In this document: positions 62,371 through 64,000 of the stretch, piece after piece | Layout: each line of letters begins with the position of its first letter | How positions within the stretch are numbered: position 1 is the first letter of the stretch | Source of the DNA: Maridesulfovibrio hydrothermalis AM13 = DSM 14728 | GTDB lineage: Bacteria > Desulfobacterota > Desulfovibrionia > Desulfovibrionales > Desulfovibrionaceae | Length of the DNA stretch: 64,000 bases | Assembly: GCF_000331025.1 (NCBI RefSeq) | Contig: NC_020055.1 | Span: 1,275,370 to 1,339,369 of the forward strand | Reading direction: 5' to 3' | The notes under the pieces: model-generated | Databases searched by the model: none | Told to the model about the DNA's origin: nothing | Seen by the model: the letters and a program-made list of their open reading frames with translations, nothing else | Program-made: the position numbers and the translations under genes

Positions 62371-62563
62371 AGAATTATGTTGTTTTTAACTTAGAATACA
62401 ATAGTCATTCGATCATCATAATTTTTTGAGCAATTATAAATTTAGATTCTCCTGCCAAAAATCATATAAATATAAATTAATCCTGATACCTCTTTGAGCT
62501 TAAATGGAGTTTAAGGAGTGTATAGAAATATTTTATAAAACAGTGCTTAAGGAGAAGTGATTG

Positions 62564-64000
62564 ATGCAGTTTAAGAGTATTAACACAAAGCTTGCAGTTT
62601 TGATTGCTGTTGTTGTGTCCATATCAGTTGCAGGTTTTGTGGTAGTGGTCAGCTCCATGACCAATTCAGCAGTTCTTTCTATTCAGGAACAGAATATGGA
62701 GGTTCTGAATAATAAGATTGTTAATGAGGTTGAGCAGTTTTTAGAACTTTCTAAACATGATCTTGTAGGTTTTTCCCGCAACAGAGACTACAAAGATGGC
62801 TTTATTGACAGAGACGCTGCAATGAAAGCCACAACAATTTTGAGAGAAACAATTCGTAATTATCAAAATATAAAAATGCTTGCGGCTTTTGATACCAGCG
62901 GGAAAGTCCTTTTTGGAATGAGTAAAGACGGTCAGGACATGAAAGGGCTTGATTTAAGCCGCCGTGAATACGTCAGGGACATTCTGAACGGTAAGGATTT
63001 TGTTATCTCAGAGGTTTTACGTTCCAAAAGTTCTGGTGATCTCGTTGTTGTAATGGCTATACCCGTACGCGGGGATGATGGAAAAATGATTGGTGGTTTT
63101 TTCTCAACACTTGACTGGACGGAATATTCCAAACGACTTGTTGGAGATATTACTATCGGTGAGAACGGATATGCTTATATTTTAGACAGTGAAGGTCGAT
63201 TTATCGCCCACAAAGTAAATCAATCTCTGATTTTGAGGGATATGTCACAATATCAATTTGTTAAGGACAGCCTTGCATCTCATAAAGGGAAGACAGCTTA
63301 TGAATGGGAAGGCAAGTCTAAGATTCAATTCTATCAGGTTGTGCCTATGACAGGATGGGTTGTCTGCATGTCTGCTTATGTATCTGATTTGACCAGCGCA
63401 GCTAGCCATCAACGTAATATTCTTATCGGAATGGGCCTTTTCATGATTGTCTTGCTGGTCGGGGTGATCAGTTTTACAATCCGCAGGCAGGTTACCGGTC
63501 CTATGGCAGTGATCAGAGATTTCACCAGCGAAATTGCTCAAGGTAATTTCAAGGCCGAGCTTCGCGGGAAATATGTTTGTGAGCTGCTTGAACTTTCCGA
63601 GAACGTTATCCATATGGTTAAAGAGCTTAAAAACAAGCTGGGATTTTCTGAGGGAGTTCTTAACGGGGTCTCTATTCCTTGCATTGTGGCCGATACTGAT
63701 GAAAAAGCTCTTTTTTTGAATCAAAGCATGCTGGATCTTTTAGGCAAGCCGGGGACCCCTGACAGCTATCTCGGCCGGACGGTGGGAGATATCGTTTATA
63801 GTGAATCATCCCGGACAACTGTTGCCGGAAAAGCTATCTCTGAGAATCGTGTTCAGGATAATATTGAAGCGGATATTCCCGCTGTGGATGGCTCAGTCCG
63901 TAATACCCTGGTTAATGCTTCACCTTTATTTGATCTTGACGGTCAGATGCTGGGGGCTTTTATAATGATTACTGACATGACTGAAATTAAGCAGCAGCAG
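62564..64000 (+). CDS. Methyl-accepting chemotaxis protein (Cache-HAMP-PAS), 3' end cut by window edge
   Basis: Start ATG 62564 lies nine bases after AAGGAG; the frame is open to the end (about 479 residues seen). Residues 9-31 are the first membrane helix (LAVLIAVVVSISVAGFVVVV). Residues about 35-280 are a dCache sensor (LAAFDTSGKVLFGM, LDLSRREYVRDIL, NGYAYILDSEGRFIAHK). A second helix lies near 285-305 (ILIGMGLFMIVLLVGVI), then a HAMP domain (RRQVTGPMAVIRDF). A PAS domain begins near 364 (VSIPCIVADTDEKALFLN). The signalling helical tail should lie past the window. The layout is typical of Desulfovibrio chemoreceptors; the ligand is unknown. Confidence 0.88.
   Translation, partial: MQFKSINTKLAVLIAVVVSISVAGFVVVVSSMTNSAVLSIQEQNMEVLNNKIVNEVEQFLELSKHDLVGFSRNRDYKDGFIDRDAAMKATTILRETIRNYQNIKMLAAFDTSGKVLFGMSKDGQDMKGLDLSRREYVRDILNGKDFVISEVLRSKSSGDLVVVMAIPVRGDDGKMIGGFFSTLDWTEYSKRLVGDITIGENGYAYILDSEGRFIAHKVNQSLILRDMSQYQFVKDSLASHKGKTAYEWEGKSKIQFYQVVPMTGWVVCMSAYVSDLTSAASHQRNILIGMGLFMIVLLVGVISFTIRRQVTGPMAVIRDFTSEIAQGNFKAELRGKYVCELLELSENVIHMVKELKNKLGFSEGVLNGVSIPCIVADTDEKALFLNQSMLDLLGKPGTPDSYLGRTVGDIVYSESSRTTVAGKAISENRVQDNIEADIPAVDGSVRNTLVNASPLFDLDGQMLGAFIMITDMTEIKQQQ

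Noticed and set aside
62437..62475. Sigma-28 promoter before the chemoreceptor (TAAATTTA...GCCAAAAA)
   Set aside because: The spacing is about two bases short and the GCCGATAA core is poorly matched.
1..64000. tRNA, rRNA genes or CRISPR arrays
   Set aside because: No T-loop plus acceptor pattern, rRNA-like stretch or regularly spaced repeat was found by eye; a covariance-model search would be needed to be certain.

Overview
The window reads as part of a Gram-negative, anaerobic bacterial chromosome, most like a marine Desulfovibrio-type sulfate reducer (Desulfobacterota). This rests on a class III (oxygen-sensitive) ribonucleotide reductase, an FMN-binding glutamate synthase-like protein, a type II secretion (T2SS) gene set, a PAS-containing chemoreceptor, moderate GC and AT-rich spacers. 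The assignment is inferred from gene content and was not tested by alignment.

Positions 1-33360 hold 31 genes, all on the minus strand. From their 5' end (33360 downward) they are: a histidine kinase and response regulator; T2SS genes gspC and gspF; kdsD/kpsF; an AsnB-type amidotransferase; and a bacillosamine-type set (glycosyltransferase, PglC-, PglD-, PglE- and PglF-like). A new transcription unit then begins near 20408. Its first gene is a winged-helix regulator with a possible operator over its promoter. It is followed by WbpE and a WbpB-WbpD fusion (2,3-diamino uronic acid synthesis), two glycosyltransferases, a sugar epimerase, a PglK/MsbA-like flippase, and an unusual trio (PaaK-like ligase, LpxD-like acyltransferase, KamA-like radical SAM aminomutase). 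Then come a small chimeric hexapeptide protein and a legionaminic/sialic-type pathway (LegB, LegC, LegF, NeuD-like, LegI, PtmE-like), ending in a capsule-type protein and a polysaccharide deacetylase cut by the window edge. Together they would make several rare nucleotide sugars, assemble them on a lipid carrier and flip the product. No Wzy polymerase or oligosaccharyltransferase is seen.

Positions 33560-40248 (plus strand) hold a lipoprotein with a probable beta-propeller followed by gspG-H-I-J-K-L-M-N. GspD and GspE are not in the window. Positions 40382-47058 are housekeeping genes: a MnmM/YtqB-like methyltransferase, the glutamate synthase-like protein, a small Cys-rich protein, a HAD hydrolase, an AMIN/amidase_3 cell-wall amidase and glpX. 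Positions 47059-51123 look like accessory sequence: a decayed phosphomannomutase, an intact manC, a lone AAA ATPase and spacers with no recognised genes.

Positions 51124-58642 (plus strand) hold six exported-protein genes. They include a protein with FlgT/CsgG-like architecture and at least two with LPP20/FlgT-N-like helical segments, but no flagellar genes. This is the best candidate in the window for an undescribed envelope assembly system. A decayed IS3-type transposase follows. Then comes a cobalamin riboswitch with its own terminator, in front of nrdD. A short coiled-coil protein and a chemoreceptor truncated by the window end complete the sequence.
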